Below, piece by piece: positions 43,076-51,512 of a DNA stretch of 64,000 bases. Numbering within the stretch: the stretch's first letter is position 1; each line of letters starts with the position of its first letter. Position numbers and translations under genes: made by a program. The notes under the pieces are model-generated. The model was not told where the DNA came from. It saw nothing but the letters and a program-made list of their open reading frames with translations, and ran no database searches. The stretch is from NCBI GenBank assembly GCA_022843925.1, contig JALHMS010000006.1:196175-260174 (forward strand), given 5' to 3'. The stretch is from Burkholderiales bacterium. Lineage in GTDB: Bacteria > Pseudomonadota > Gammaproteobacteria > Burkholderiales > Ga0077523.

Positions 43076-44599
43076 TCACATCTTCTTCCAGTCCCCCGAC
43101 TGCTCGAACGCGTAACCGGCCTTGTACAGCGTCGCCTCGTCGAAGTGCTTGCCGACGAACATGAGGCCGATCGGCAGCCCATCCACCATGCCGCAAGGCA
43201 CGGTGAGTGCCGGATGGTGCGTGACGTCGAACGTGCAGGTGTTGCCGATCATCTCCAGGGCGCGCTGCACGTAAAGTTCGCGCGGGGCATCGGCAGGCGG
43301 CAGCGGCGTCGGCTTCATCGGCATCGTCGGCAGGACGAGCACGTCGTACTTGGCGAGCGCCTTGTCGAAGGCCGCCGCGATCATCCGCGAGAGGTTCACC
43401 GATTTGCCGTAGAAGCGGCTGCCGTAGTGCTTCTTCATGTGCACGCCCAGCACCGTCAGGATCTTCGTCGTCTCGGACAACTGGTCGGCCCGCAGTTCCC
43501 ACCCGTGCAGCTTGTCCATCAGGCTGGTGACGTAGAGGTCCTGACGCGACTGGCCATAGCCGTCGCCGAACATCATCGTCTGCGCGATGCCTTCCGTGCC
43601 GATGGGCGTCCACACCGCCGGGCCCAGCAGATGCTCGGGGATGGAGACTTCCTCGACGATGGCGCCGAGCGCCTTCAGCTGATCGATCGCCTTGCGCACC
43701 TTGGCGTCCGAGGCAGCCTCGGACTCCGGCCGGCCGAAGCCCTCCTTCAGCACACCGATCTTCATGCCCTTGATGCCACCGGCGATGCCCGACGTGTAGT
43801 CGAGCGTGCCGTGCGCCTTGGGCGTGAACTGGCGCGGGTCGATGCCGTCGCTGCCGGCGATGACCTCCATCAGGAGCGCGTTGTCCTTCACGTTGGCCGT
43901 CATCGGACCGGTGTGGTCGACGTAGATCTCGATCGGCATGATTCCGGTGTAGGGCACCAGCCCATGGGTCCCCTTCATGCCGACGATGCCGCACCAGGCG
44001 GCGGGCATGCGGATGGAGCCGCCCTGGTCGCCACCGATGGACATGTCCACCTCGCCCAACGCCACGAGCACGCCGCTGCCGGACGACGAGCCGCCGGCGG
44101 AGTAGCCCATCTTGTGCGGGTTGTGCACCGGCCCCTTGGCGCCGGTGTGGCTGCCGCCCGAGATGCAGTAGTTCTCGCAATGCGCCTTGCCGGTGATCTC
44201 GCCGCCGGCATCGAGGATGCGCGTCACGATGGTCGCGTCGATGTCGGGAACATAGCCTTCGAGGATCGAGTTGCCGTTCATCATCGGCACCCCGGCGACC
44301 ATCACGTTGTCCTTGATCGCCAGCGTCTTGCCGGCGAGCTTCCCGGTGGCGGCGCCCTTGACGGAAGTCTTCACGTACCAGGCGTTGTGCGTGTTCTCCG
44401 CCGGGGTCGGAAAGTAGCCCGGGGTGCGCGGGTACTTCACGACCGGCAGGTTGTCGGGCAGCCCGTCGACGACGTTGTAGGCGTCGATGTAGCCCTGCAT
44501 GAGGCCGATGTACGACTGGACATCGGCGTCGCTCAGCGACAGGCCGACGGTGTCGGCGGCCTCGAGCAGCTGTTCCGGCGTGAGTGCGGGTACGGTCAT
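43076..44599 (-). CDS. Amidase-signature-family amidase
   Basis: 507 residues. The Ser-cisSer-Lys triad is complete: Lys96 in AIKDNVMVAG, Ser171 in YSAGGSSSGSG and Ser195 in SIGGDQGGSIRMPAAW. The enzyme hydrolyses an amide to carboxylic acid and ammonia in the cytoplasm. It is the last gene of an operon with a five-component Urt/Liv-type transporter, and lies across from a nitrile hydratase operon. The pairing suggests that it acts on amides that are imported or made from nitriles. The N-terminal ~70-residue helical extension is typical of nitrile-pathway amidases. Confidence 0.93.
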   Translation of the reverse strand: MTVPALTPEQLLEAADTVGLSLSDADVQSYIGLMQGYIDAYNVVDGLPDNLPVVKYPRTPGYFPTPAENTHNAWYVKTSVKGAATGKLAGKTLAIKDNVMVAGVPMMNGNSILEGYVPDIDATIVTRILDAGGEITGKAHCENYCISGGSHTGAKGPVHNPHKMGYSAGGSSSGSGVLVALGEVDMSIGGDQGGSIRMPAAWCGIVGMKGTHGLVPYTGIMPIEIYVDHTGPMTANVKDNALLMEVIAGSDGIDPRQFTPKAHGTLDYTSGIAGGIKGMKIGVLKEGFGRPESEAASDAKVRKAIDQLKALGAIVEEVSIPEHLLGPAVWTPIGTEGIAQTMMFGDGYGQSRQDLYVTSLMDKLHGWELRADQLSETTKILTVLGVHMKKHYGSRFYGKSVNLSRMIAAAFDKALAKYDVLVLPTMPMKPTPLPPADAPRELYVQRALEMIGNTCTFDVTHHPALTVPCGMVDGLPIGLMFVGKHFDEATLYKAGYAFEQSGDWKKM

Positions 44600-44669
44600 G
44601 AGTCTCTCCTTCGTGTAGTTGGTTGTGTGGGAATGGTGGTGCGCAACCGGCGATGCAGCGGCGCGCGGG

Positions 44670-45374
44670 TCAGGGTGCGAGCAGCCGGGTGAGCTCCGGA
44701 TCGTCGCGGATCTGGTCCGACGGGCCTTCCAGCGCGATGCGCCCGCGGTCCATCACATAGCAATACTGCGAGACGCGCAGCGCAAGCTTCACGTGCTGCT
44801 CGACGATGAGGACGGCCATCTCCCTGCTCAGTTCTTCGAGACGCACGGCGATCTCCTCGATCACACCGTGCCATACGCCCTCCGTCGGTTCGTCCAGCAT
44901 GAGGAGGTGGGGGCGTCCCAGCAGGGCGCGGCTGATCGCGAGCATCTTCCGCTCGCCACCGGACAGTGTCCCGGCCTTCTGCGGCAGCCGCTGACCGAGC
45001 CGCGGGAACAGCGTGATCACTTCCTCGATGTGCTCGCGGCCGGTGCGGTTGCCCATCGCACCGATCAGAAGGTTCTCCTTGACGGTCATGCCCGCGAAGA
45101 TGCCGTGCTCCTGCGGCACGTGACCCAGCCCGCGGCGCACTCGATTCTCGACCGCGGCCCGGGTGCAGTCCGTGCCATCGAACGAGATCCGCCCGCGCGT
45201 CGCGGCGAGTTCACCGGCGAGCGTCTTCAGCAGCGTCGTCTTGCCGGCGCCGTTGCGACCGAGGATGGCCACGCCCCCGCGCGACGGCACCTTGATCCCC
45301 ACGTCGAACAGCGCCTGGCTCGTGCCGTAGTACGTGCAGAGCCCATCGGATTCCAGAAGCGGGTTGTCAGCCAT
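44670..45374 (-). CDS. ABC transporter ATPase, LivF/UrtE type
   Basis: 234 residues. Walker A is GRNGAGKTTL, the Q-loop is HVPQEHGIF, the signature is LSGGERKMLAISRAL and Walker B is LLMLDEPTEGVWHGV. The VWHGVIEEI stretch after Walker B is characteristic of UrtE-like rather than LivF ATPases (usually GLAP). It is one of two ATPases of the transporter and overlaps the LivG/UrtD-type gene by 8 bp. The amidase gene follows after 70 bp. Confidence 0.9.
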   Translation of the reverse strand: MADNPLLESDGLCTYYGTSQALFDVGIKVPSRGGVAILGRNGAGKTTLLKTLAGELAATRGRISFDGTDCTRAAVENRVRRGLGHVPQEHGIFAGMTVKENLLIGAMGNRTGREHIEEVITLFPRLGQRLPQKAGTLSGGERKMLAISRALLGRPHLLMLDEPTEGVWHGVIEEIAVRLEELSREMAVLIVEQHVKLALRVSQYCYVMDRGRIALEGPSDQIRDDPELTRLLAP

Positions 45375-46101
45375 GGGACAGATGGGCCTCCTTCACCCGT
45401 TCGTCCTTCTGCACCTGGGCCGTGGGGCCGGTCGCCACGATCCTGCCCTGGTCGAGCACCGTCAGCGAATCGCAGATGTCCTTGATGAAGTCGAGATCGT
45501 GCTCGACGATGAGCAGCGAGCAGCGCGTCTTGATGGGGGCGATGAGATCACCGGTCACGCGGCGCTCCTGCGGGCTCATGCCCGCGGTCGGTTCGTCGAG
45601 CAGAAGCAGCTTGGGCTCGCGCGAGAGCGCCATCGCGATCTCGAGCCACTGCTGCTGCCCGTGGGAGAGGGTCCCTGCGATGTCGTCCCGGCGGTCGGCC
45701 AGGCGGAACTGACCGAGCAGATCCATCACCTTCTCGTCCAGCGCACGGCGGCTTCGCGAGAGCAGGAGCCCGAGCATGGGCTGATGCGCCTGGACGGCGA
45801 GCAGCAGGTTGTCGTACACCGAGAGCTGCGGCAGCACCGCCGTGATCTGGAACTTCAGGCTCATGCCGGCGCGCGACCGCTCGGGTGGCGTCGCGCCGGT
45901 GATGTCCTTGCCCGAGAGCACCACACTGCCGGACGTCGGGATCTCGGCGCCGGCGATGCACTTCAGCATCGTGCTCTTGCCGGAGCCGTTCGGTCCGATG
46001 AGCCCATGGAATTCGTTGTCGGCCACGGTCATCGACGCACCGCCGAGTGCCGTCAGCGTGCCGAACACCTTCGTGACGTCGCGTACCTCGAGCAGACTCA
46101 T
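45367..46101 (-). CDS. ABC transporter ATPase, LivG/UrtD type
   Basis: 244 residues. Walker A is GPNGSGKSTM, the Q-loop region is MSLKFQITAVLPQLSVYDNL, the signature is LSHGQQQWLEIAMAL and Walker B is LLLLDEPTAGMSP with LIVEHDLDFIKD. The LSHGQQQWLEI motif and FQI region are as in UrtD-type ATPases of urea/amide transporters. It overlaps the neighbouring permease gene by 4 bp. Confidence 0.9.
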   Translation of the reverse strand: MSLLEVRDVTKVFGTLTALGGASMTVADNEFHGLIGPNGSGKSTMLKCIAGAEIPTSGSVVLSGKDITGATPPERSRAGMSLKFQITAVLPQLSVYDNLLLAVQAHQPMLGLLLSRSRRALDEKVMDLLGQFRLADRRDDIAGTLSHGQQQWLEIAMALSREPKLLLLDEPTAGMSPQERRVTGDLIAPIKTRCSLLIVEHDLDFIKDICDSLTVLDQGRIVATGPTAQVQKDERVKEAHLSHG

Positions 46102-47150
46102 GGTGCCTCGCGCTTCGCGTCGGCGCCCCGCATGCGGCGGCCGAAGGTGCCGATCCGTTCCCGGTCACCGACGACGAGCCCGATGAGTCCGGTGGGACGG
46201 AACATCACCGTGGCGAGCAGCAACAGACCCAGCACGATCGGCCAGCCGGTTTCTAGGAACTCCTGAACGGCCGACCCGAGCGTGTCGATCTGCGGCAGGG
46301 CGTAGCTGATCATCTCGATCACGCTCACGCCGAGGACCGCGCCGATGAGCGTCCCCACGCCGCCGAACAGCACGTAGAGCACGGCCTGCGTCGACAGCAC
46401 CGGACCTAGCTGACCGGGACCGACGAAACCTTCGTGGAAGGCGAAGAGTCCGCCCGACACGCCTGCGATCAGTCCGGCGAGCGAGAACACCACGCCCTTG
46501 TAGCTCTGCACCTGGTAGCCGAAGAAGCCCAGTCGGCCCTCCTGCTGTCGGATGCCCGCGAGCACCAGCCCGAACTGCGACCGCACGAGGAAGCGGACGG
46601 CGAGGTAGATCACCACGAGAATCGCGAGCGCCATGTAGAAGAAGACGATGCCTTCCTCGATCTCGTACGTGCCGGCGGTGAGTCGCGGAAGCGAGGAGAT
46701 CCCGTTCTGCCCGCCGACCCACGACCAGCCGCGGGCGAGGCGTTCGACGGCGTAGGAGCCGGTCATCGTGCCGAGGGCGACGAACACGACCGACGGGATG
46801 CGCTTCCCGAAGATCACGATCGCGGCCACGACGAACGCCAGCACCAGGCCCACGAGGCCGGAGAGCGGCAGCAGGATGAAGATCGACGTGACCTCGGACT
46901 TCGTCGCGAGCAGCGCGGCCGTGTAGCCCGCGACACCGAAGAAGAGGGCCTGGCCGAAGCTCATGATGCCCGCGTACCCCCAGACGAGATCGAAGGAGAT
47001 GGCGAGCAGCGCCAGGATGATCATCTTGGTCGCGAACACGACCCAGAAGTCGTCGAGGATCCAGGGCAGCGGCAGCGCGAGGACCAGCAGCGCGATCTCG
47101 ACGACCGGGAGGACCCGGCGCAGCGGACCGGAATTGGAGACTTGGCTCAT
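46098..47150 (-). CDS. ABC transporter permease, LivM/UrtC type
   Basis: 350 residues with about nine to ten membrane helices. The conserved LivM-type segment ISFDLVWGYAGIMSFGQALF and the cytoplasmic EAA-like loop GIRQQEGRLGFFGYQVQSYK are present. It pairs with the LivH/UrtB-type permease to form the membrane pore of the transporter. The C-terminal tail (VGDRERIGTFGRRMRGAD) is cytoplasmic. It lies between the binding-protein gene and the ATPase genes. Confidence 0.9.
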   Translation of the reverse strand: MSQVSNSGPLRRVLPVVEIALLVLALPLPWILDDFWVVFATKMIILALLAISFDLVWGYAGIMSFGQALFFGVAGYTAALLATKSEVTSIFILLPLSGLVGLVLAFVVAAIVIFGKRIPSVVFVALGTMTGSYAVERLARGWSWVGGQNGISSLPRLTAGTYEIEEGIVFFYMALAILVVIYLAVRFLVRSQFGLVLAGIRQQEGRLGFFGYQVQSYKGVVFSLAGLIAGVSGGLFAFHEGFVGPGQLGPVLSTQAVLYVLFGGVGTLIGAVLGVSVIEMISYALPQIDTLGSAVQEFLETGWPIVLGLLLLATVMFRPTGLIGLVVGDRERIGTFGRRMRGADAKREAP

Positions 47151-47220
47151 GGTGGAGGCTCGTGCGCGGCGCCCGGCGGCCGACGGGAGACTGCCCGCCG
47201 CCGCCGGTGCCGGACATCGA

Positions 47221-48456
47221 TCAGGCCTTCAGGCACTCCTGCGGATCGACCATGCCGTTGCTCTTCTCGATGATCTCGTACTTGCCGTTCTTCGCCACGG
47301 CGATGTACATGTTCATCCGCGAATGCCACGTCCCCGGCACCATCTCGCAGCCACCGCCAGGGCCGTCGGCGAGCTTGGCCTTGTTGAGGGCCGCATCGAC
47401 GTCCTCGCGCTTCACGCTCTTGGCCGCCTTCACCGCCTCGGCCCAGAGGTTGAGGCCGCGCCACATGCCCGTCGACGCGCTGCCGGCCGTGAAGGGGTTC
47501 TTCGTGCCGTAGAGCTTCGTGTACTTCTCCTGCAGCTTGTTGCCGAAGGGGTCGTTCACGGCCTTGAAGTAGTCGAGGCAGCTCGCCAGGCCTTCCACTT
47601 CATTGGCCGGCGTGATGTTGAGGGCGTTCTCGTCGTAGTACACGCAGGCGAGGCGGCCGCCCTTCTTCTGGAAGCCCGCTTCGTAGAGCTGCTTGAAGAA
47701 CACCGGCGTGCCGGGCGGGATCGTCGTGTTGAAGACCACGTTCGTGCCGCTCGACATGATCTTGCTCACGACCGCGCTGTACTCGTTGTGGTCGACCGGG
47801 AAGTACACCTCGTCCACCACCTCGCCACCGCTCTTCTCGATGACCTTGCGGGCGTACTTGTTCAGCTCGTGCGGCCAGACGTAGTCGGCGGAGGGCAGGA
47901 AGAACTTCTTGCCGCCGTTCTTGATGAGCCACGGGATGAAGGTGTCGCACTGCTGCGCGGGCGACGGGCCGGTGCAGTAGAGGTACTTCGTGCACTCGAG
48001 GCCCTCGTACAGCTGCGGGTAGATGTAGAGCGTCTTGCCGCGGTTGACGATGGTGTCCTTGATGGCATTGCGCATCGAACTCGTGATGCCGCCGAACACG
48101 ACATCGACCTTGTCCTTCGAGACCAGCTTCCGCACGCGCGTCACGGCGAGCTGTTCGTTGCTGGCCGTGTCTTCCAGGAAGATCTGCAGCGGACGGCCGA
48201 GCAGGCCGCCGGCGGCGTTGATCTCCTCGACCACCATCTTCGCGACGTTGGCGTTCGGGACGCCCGCGTAGCCGATCGCCCCGGTGAGGTCGGTGGCGAT
48301 CCCGACCTTGATCGGGTCTGCGGCCCACGCACCCTTGGGGTTCAGGATGTAGCTGCCGCCTCCCAGTGCGACCATCCCGGCGAGCGCGCTCGAGCGCTGC
48401 AGGAACAGGCGGCGCTGGTACGACTGCAGGCGCTGCTCATTGTCGTCGTGACTCAT
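47221..48456 (-). CDS. Twin-arginine-exported substrate-binding protein, UrtA/amide-binding type
   Basis: 411 residues. The N terminus SYQRRLFLQRSSALAGMVAL is a twin-arginine signal (Arg15-Arg16), unusual for Liv-type binding proteins but common for UrtA/FmdD-type ones. The mature domain shows the Peripla_BP_6 pattern: KVGIATDLTGAIGYAG, VEEINAAGGLLGRPLQIFLE and VFGGITSSMRNAIKD. The ligand is likely a small amide or urea given the amidase in the same operon. TGGAGGAGA precedes the ATG at 48456, only 3 bp after the permease stop. Confidence 0.9.
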   Translation of the reverse strand: MSHDDNEQRLQSYQRRLFLQRSSALAGMVALGGGSYILNPKGAWAADPIKVGIATDLTGAIGYAGVPNANVAKMVVEEINAAGGLLGRPLQIFLEDTASNEQLAVTRVRKLVSKDKVDVVFGGITSSMRNAIKDTIVNRGKTLYIYPQLYEGLECTKYLYCTGPSPAQQCDTFIPWLIKNGGKKFFLPSADYVWPHELNKYARKVIEKSGGEVVDEVYFPVDHNEYSAVVSKIMSSGTNVVFNTTIPPGTPVFFKQLYEAGFQKKGGRLACVYYDENALNITPANEVEGLASCLDYFKAVNDPFGNKLQEKYTKLYGTKNPFTAGSASTGMWRGLNLWAEAVKAAKSVKREDVDAALNKAKLADGPGGGCEMVPGTWHSRMNMYIAVAKNGKYEIIEKSNGMVDPQECLKA

Positions 48457-48459
48457 GAA

Positions 48460-49314
48460 CTATCTCCTCCATTTGGACAAGAGGCCTTCCGGCCGGAACT
48501 TCACGATGATGATGGCGATGACGAACACGAGCAGGTCGGCCACCACGGGCTTGATGACCCAGGGCAGCGCCGCGCTCGTCGCGCCGACCAGTGCAGCGCC
48601 GGCGATGGAACCCTCGAAGCTGCCCATGCCACCGAGCATGACTGCGAGGAAAGACTTGATGAGAAAGGGCACGCCCATGTCGGCGCTGATCGAGTACATG
48701 GGCACCATCAGCCCGCCTGCGAGCCCCGCGAGGCCGGATCCGAAGGCGAAGGTCGTGGCGTAGACGCGGTCGACGGAGATGCCGGATGACCGTGCGAGCG
48801 CGGCGTTCTCGAGGGATGCCCGCATCTGCAGACCGAATCGGGTGCGGGTGAGCAGCAGCCAGCAAAGCACCATCACCAGGGCGGTGATGAGGATGACAGC
48901 TGTCCGCCACTGCGACACCGACGCTTCCCCGAACACGAAGGAGCCGACGAGCGGTGCCTCCACCGAGTAGAAGCGACCGCCGAGCAGCGCGCGGACGGCT
49001 TCGCGGAGCGCGAGTGCGATGGCGTAGGTGCCGAGCATCGCGGCGATCGGCGCGCGGTAGAAGCGGCGGATCGCAATGCGCTCGAGCAGCAGTCCGATCA
49101 GCGCCACGACGAACGGCGCCGCGACCATCCCGGCCCAGGTGGGAATGCCGTTCAGCTGAAAGACGTAGACGGTGTAGGCACCGAGCAGGACGAACTCGCC
49201 ATGCGCGAAATTGAAGATGCCCATCATGCTGGCGATCACGCCGAGCCCCAGCCCGACGAGCACGAAGATCGCGCTGTACGCGAGCAGATCGAAGAAAAAC
49301 GGTACGGCGCTCAT
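48460..49314 (-). CDS. ABC transporter permease, LivH/UrtB type
   Basis: 284 residues with about eight membrane helices. LivH/UrtB motifs are GVIASMMGIFNFAHGEFVLL near the N terminus, RASLENAALARSSGISVDRV in the cytoplasmic loop and FLAVMLGGMGSFEGSIAGAA. It is the first gene of the transporter-amidase operon. GGGGGAGG precedes the ATG at 49314. Its promoter must lie in the 468-bp divergent region shared with the nitrile hydratase operon. Confidence 0.9.
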   Translation of the reverse strand: MSAVPFFFDLLAYSAIFVLVGLGLGVIASMMGIFNFAHGEFVLLGAYTVYVFQLNGIPTWAGMVAAPFVVALIGLLLERIAIRRFYRAPIAAMLGTYAIALALREAVRALLGGRFYSVEAPLVGSFVFGEASVSQWRTAVILITALVMVLCWLLLTRTRFGLQMRASLENAALARSSGISVDRVYATTFAFGSGLAGLAGGLMVPMYSISADMGVPFLIKSFLAVMLGGMGSFEGSIAGAALVGATSAALPWVIKPVVADLLVFVIAIIIVKFRPEGLLSKWRR

Positions 49315-49782
49315 GCCTCCCCCAGTTTCGCGTCCTCGAGGCCTCGGGAGCGCGGGCACCGAATTGCAGATTCCATGCCGATCGACGTGCCGTGGGCGCG
49401 CGTGTTCGACGCCGACGGTCTTCAAATGCGTGGTCTTCGCTGCCGAGAAAGATGTTTCGGGACCGATGAAGCGCACCGACCTTTCATGGCGTCGTCGTGC
49501 AGTGCACAACGATGATTGCACCGCCAGGGTGCGACAAGGTCGCCCCGATCGCACCATCACCGGGCGCGAGAGTAACTTGCACGCCTTGTCGAATACAAGG
49601 AGAGCATAGGTGGCATGGACAATGTGGTGCATAGGGCACCGAATCGGATGGGGGTCTTCTCAAGCCGGAGGACCGCGTGCATGATCGAACGCACGCTCGG
49701 GCCATCCAACAGCGAGCGGCGTCCGCAGTGAGCCGCTGCCTCAGCCCCGTGGTCTGCCGCTACTTCAGACAGGAGATCCGTC
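49315..49782. promoter_or_regulatory. Divergent control region of transporter-amidase and nitrile hydratase operons, with three inverted repeats
   Basis: Three inverted repeats, each with a 5-base spacer, lie in the right half. They are GCACC-GCCAG-GGTGC (49518-49532), CCTTGT-CGAAT-ACAAGG (49584-49600) and GGTGC-ATAGG-GCACC (49626-49640). The first and third use the same arm words in opposite order. They are reasonable operator candidates for a regulator that controls both operons. AGGAGATCCGTC at the right end is the ribosome site of the alpha-subunit gene. I found no convincing -35/-10 pair. Confidence 0.5.
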
Positions 49783-50376
49783 ATGCCGACACACGCCAAG
49801 GAAGCCGACCCCGCACTGCGGGTCAAAGTCCTCGAGTCAATTCTCACGGAGAAAGGGCTCATCGATCCGAAAGCGCTGGACGCACTGGTCGACACCTTCG
49901 AGCACAAGATCGGTCCGCGCAACGGTGCGCGCGTGGTCGCCAAGGCCTGGGTGGACCCGGCCTACCGGCAGCGCCTGCTGACCGACGGCACCGCGGCGAT
50001 CAAGGAACTGGGCTACTCCGGTCTGCAGGGCGAAGACATGGTCGTCCTCGAGAACACCGACGAGGTGCACAACATGGTCGTGTGCACGCTGTGCTCCTGC
50101 TATCCATGGCCGACCCTCGGCCTGCCGCCCGTCTGGTACAAGTCCGCTCCGTACCGCGCGCGGGTCGTCGCCGATCCGCGCGGGGTGCTCGCGGAGTTCG
50201 GTGTGACCATCCCCGAAACGACCGAGGTCCGCGTGTGGGACACCACGGCAGAGTTGCGATACCTAGTGCTGCCCAAACGCCCCGAGGGGACCGATGGACT
50301 GAGCGAGGAGCAGCTCGCCGCGCTCGTGACCCGCGATTCCATGATCGGCGTCGGCGTGCTCGCCGCCGCAGCTTGA
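49783..50376 (+). CDS. Nitrile hydratase alpha subunit, cobalt type
   Basis: 197 residues. The metal-binding claw V-C-T-L-C-S-C-Y (Cys101, Cys104, Cys106) has Thr after the first Cys, the cobalt-type signature; iron enzymes have [27 protein letters not shown] and [18 protein letters not shown] are family blocks. Cys104 and Cys106 are expected to be oxidised to sulfinic and sulfenic forms. It hydrates a nitrile to the amide. The beta subunit follows as two separate genes, so the enzyme resembles three-subunit relatives (toyocamycin nitrile hydratase, thiocyanate hydrolase gamma). Confidence 0.93.
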   Translation: MPTHAKEADPALRVKVLESILTEKGLIDPKALDALVDTFEHKIGPRNGARVVAKAWVDPAYRQRLLTDGTAAIKELGYSGLQGEDMVVLENTDEVHNMVVCTLCSCYPWPTLGLPPVWYKSAPYRARVVADPRGVLAEFGVTIPETTEVRVWDTTAELRYLVLPKRPEGTDGLSEEQLAALVTRDSMIGVGVLAAAA

Positions 50377-50436
50377 TTCCCGCCACCTGATCCCTTCCAT
50401 CCGAAGGCATCCGCATTCGATCTCGAGGAGACCACG

Positions 50437-50748
50437 ATGAACGGCATTCATGACCTCGGAGGCATGCACGGCCTCGGTCCCATCATCCGCGAAGAGAACG
50501 AGCCGGTGTTCCACGCACCGTGGGAGGGCCGGGCGTTCGGACTCTTCGCCGCCACCTTCGTGTTCGCGGGCTACACGGTCGACGAGTTCCGCCACGAGAT
50601 CGAGAAGATGGGCCACGCCGAGTATCTCGAGCATTCCTATTACGAGCATTGGCTCGTCGCCTTCGAGCAGGTGCTGGAGAAGCGCGGGTTCGTCACCGCG
50701 GAGGAGCGCGCGAAGCGCATGGCCGAACTCGAAAAGGGAGTCCACTGA
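50437..50748 (+). CDS. Nitrile hydratase beta subunit, N-terminal half as separate protein
   Basis: 103 residues that begin MNGIHDLGGMHGLGPI, the beta-subunit N terminus. APWEGRAFGLFAATFV, GYTVDEFRHEIEKMG (with the conserved Arg contacting the oxidised cysteines) and YLEHSYYEHWLVAFEQVLEK match the first half of an ordinary ~220-residue beta chain. The frame ends at TGA 50746-50748, and the C-terminal half starts at an overlapping ATG (TGATG), in a different frame. The split lies at a domain boundary, and both halves have clean ends, so it looks functional rather than a frameshift. Confidence 0.92.
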   Translation: MNGIHDLGGMHGLGPIIREENEPVFHAPWEGRAFGLFAATFVFAGYTVDEFRHEIEKMGHAEYLEHSYYEHWLVAFEQVLEKRGFVTAEERAKRMAELEKGVH

Positions 50749-51095
50749 TGCTGCTCACACCTGAGATCGTGCCGGGCCTCGTCGCCGCCGGCGCTTCCGC
50801 CCGGGTTGCCGCCAGCGTCGCACCGCGCTTTCGCGTGGGCGACCGTGTCATCGTCCGTAACTTGAACCCGACCACGCACACCCGTCTCCCGCGCTATGTC
50901 CGCGGGCGCTTCGGCGTGATCGAAAAGGATTACGGCGTCTTCGCCTTTCCCGACACGCACGCCCACGGCCTCGGCGAGAAGCCACAGCACTGCTACAGCG
51001 TGCGCTTCACGGCCCGTGAGTTGTGGGGGCCGGCGGCCCCGGAGCGCGATACGCTGCTCGCCGACCTGTTCGACGACTACATGGATCCGGCCTGA
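50748..51095 (+). CDS. Nitrile hydratase beta subunit, C-terminal half as separate protein
   Basis: 115 residues. The SH3-like beta-barrel is recognisable: PRFRVGDRVIVRNLNPTTHT, RLPRYVRGRFGVIEKDYG (includes the second conserved active-site Arg region) and KPQHCYSVRFTARELWG. The ATG at 50748 overlaps the previous stop. The N-terminal 25 residues (MLLTPEIVPGLVAAGASARV) are a helix not needed in fused beta chains, and probably bridge to the N-terminal half. Equivalent to SCN hydrolase alpha or ToyL. Confidence 0.92.
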   Translation: MLLTPEIVPGLVAAGASARVAASVAPRFRVGDRVIVRNLNPTTHTRLPRYVRGRFGVIEKDYGVFAFPDTHAHGLGEKPQHCYSVRFTARELWGPAAPERDTLLADLFDDYMDPA

Positions 51096-51109
51096 GCACC
51101 GGCACTCGG

Positions 51110-51496
51110 ATGGTCGAACCCCCGATGGAGACCCCCGACTCGATCCTGCTGTCGCGAGCGCTGCCCTGCGAGGGTCAGGCCGACCTCGCCTTCGCCGCGC
51201 CCTGGGAAGCCACGGCGTTCGCCATCGTGGTGAGCCTCGCGAAGGCCGGGCATTTCACCTGGGGCGAATGGGTGGAGTGCTTCTCGCGCGAAGTGGCTGC
51301 AGCCACGGCGATCGAGGCGGCCGGGGGCGAGCCGCCCGGCTACTACGAACAATGGCTCGCCGCCGCGGAAAAGATCCTGGCCGAGAAGAACCTCACCTCG
51401 ATCGACCAGCTCCGCGCGAAGAAGCTGGGCATCGCGGCGGCTGGTCCGGCGCATCCGCTGCAGAAGCCGGCGCGGTCACCGCTCACGGTCGCCTGA
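51110..51496 (+). CDS. Nitrile hydratase accessory/activator protein (beta-N-like)
   Basis: 128 residues. It resembles the N-terminal half of the beta subunit (FAAPWEATAFAIVVSLAKAG, FTWGEWVECFSREVAAATAI, PPGYYEQWLAAAEKILAEKN). This is the mark of the nitrile hydratase activator family (P14K/NhlE type) that delivers cobalt-loaded alpha subunit by subunit exchange. The Lys/Pro-rich tail is typical for activators. The start at 51110 has a weak ribosome site; Met at 51125 is an alternative. It lies 14 bp after the C-terminal beta gene. Confidence 0.87.
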   Translation: MVEPPMETPDSILLSRALPCEGQADLAFAAPWEATAFAIVVSLAKAGHFTWGEWVECFSREVAAATAIEAAGGEPPGYYEQWLAAAEKILAEKNLTSIDQLRAKKLGIAAAGPAHPLQKPARSPLTVA

Positions 51497-51512
51497 CGGC
51501 CGCTCTCGCGTG

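Noticed and set aside
44670..49314. Ordinary branched-chain amino acid transporter (livFGMHK)
   Set aside because: The Tat-exported binding protein, UrtD/UrtE-like ATPase motifs and terminal amidase gene fit a urea/amide transporter better, though amino acids are not excluded.
50437..51095. Frameshifted (broken) nitrile hydratase beta gene
   Set aside because: The two halves overlap as TGATG, each has its own start and full domain, and similar split enzymes are known.
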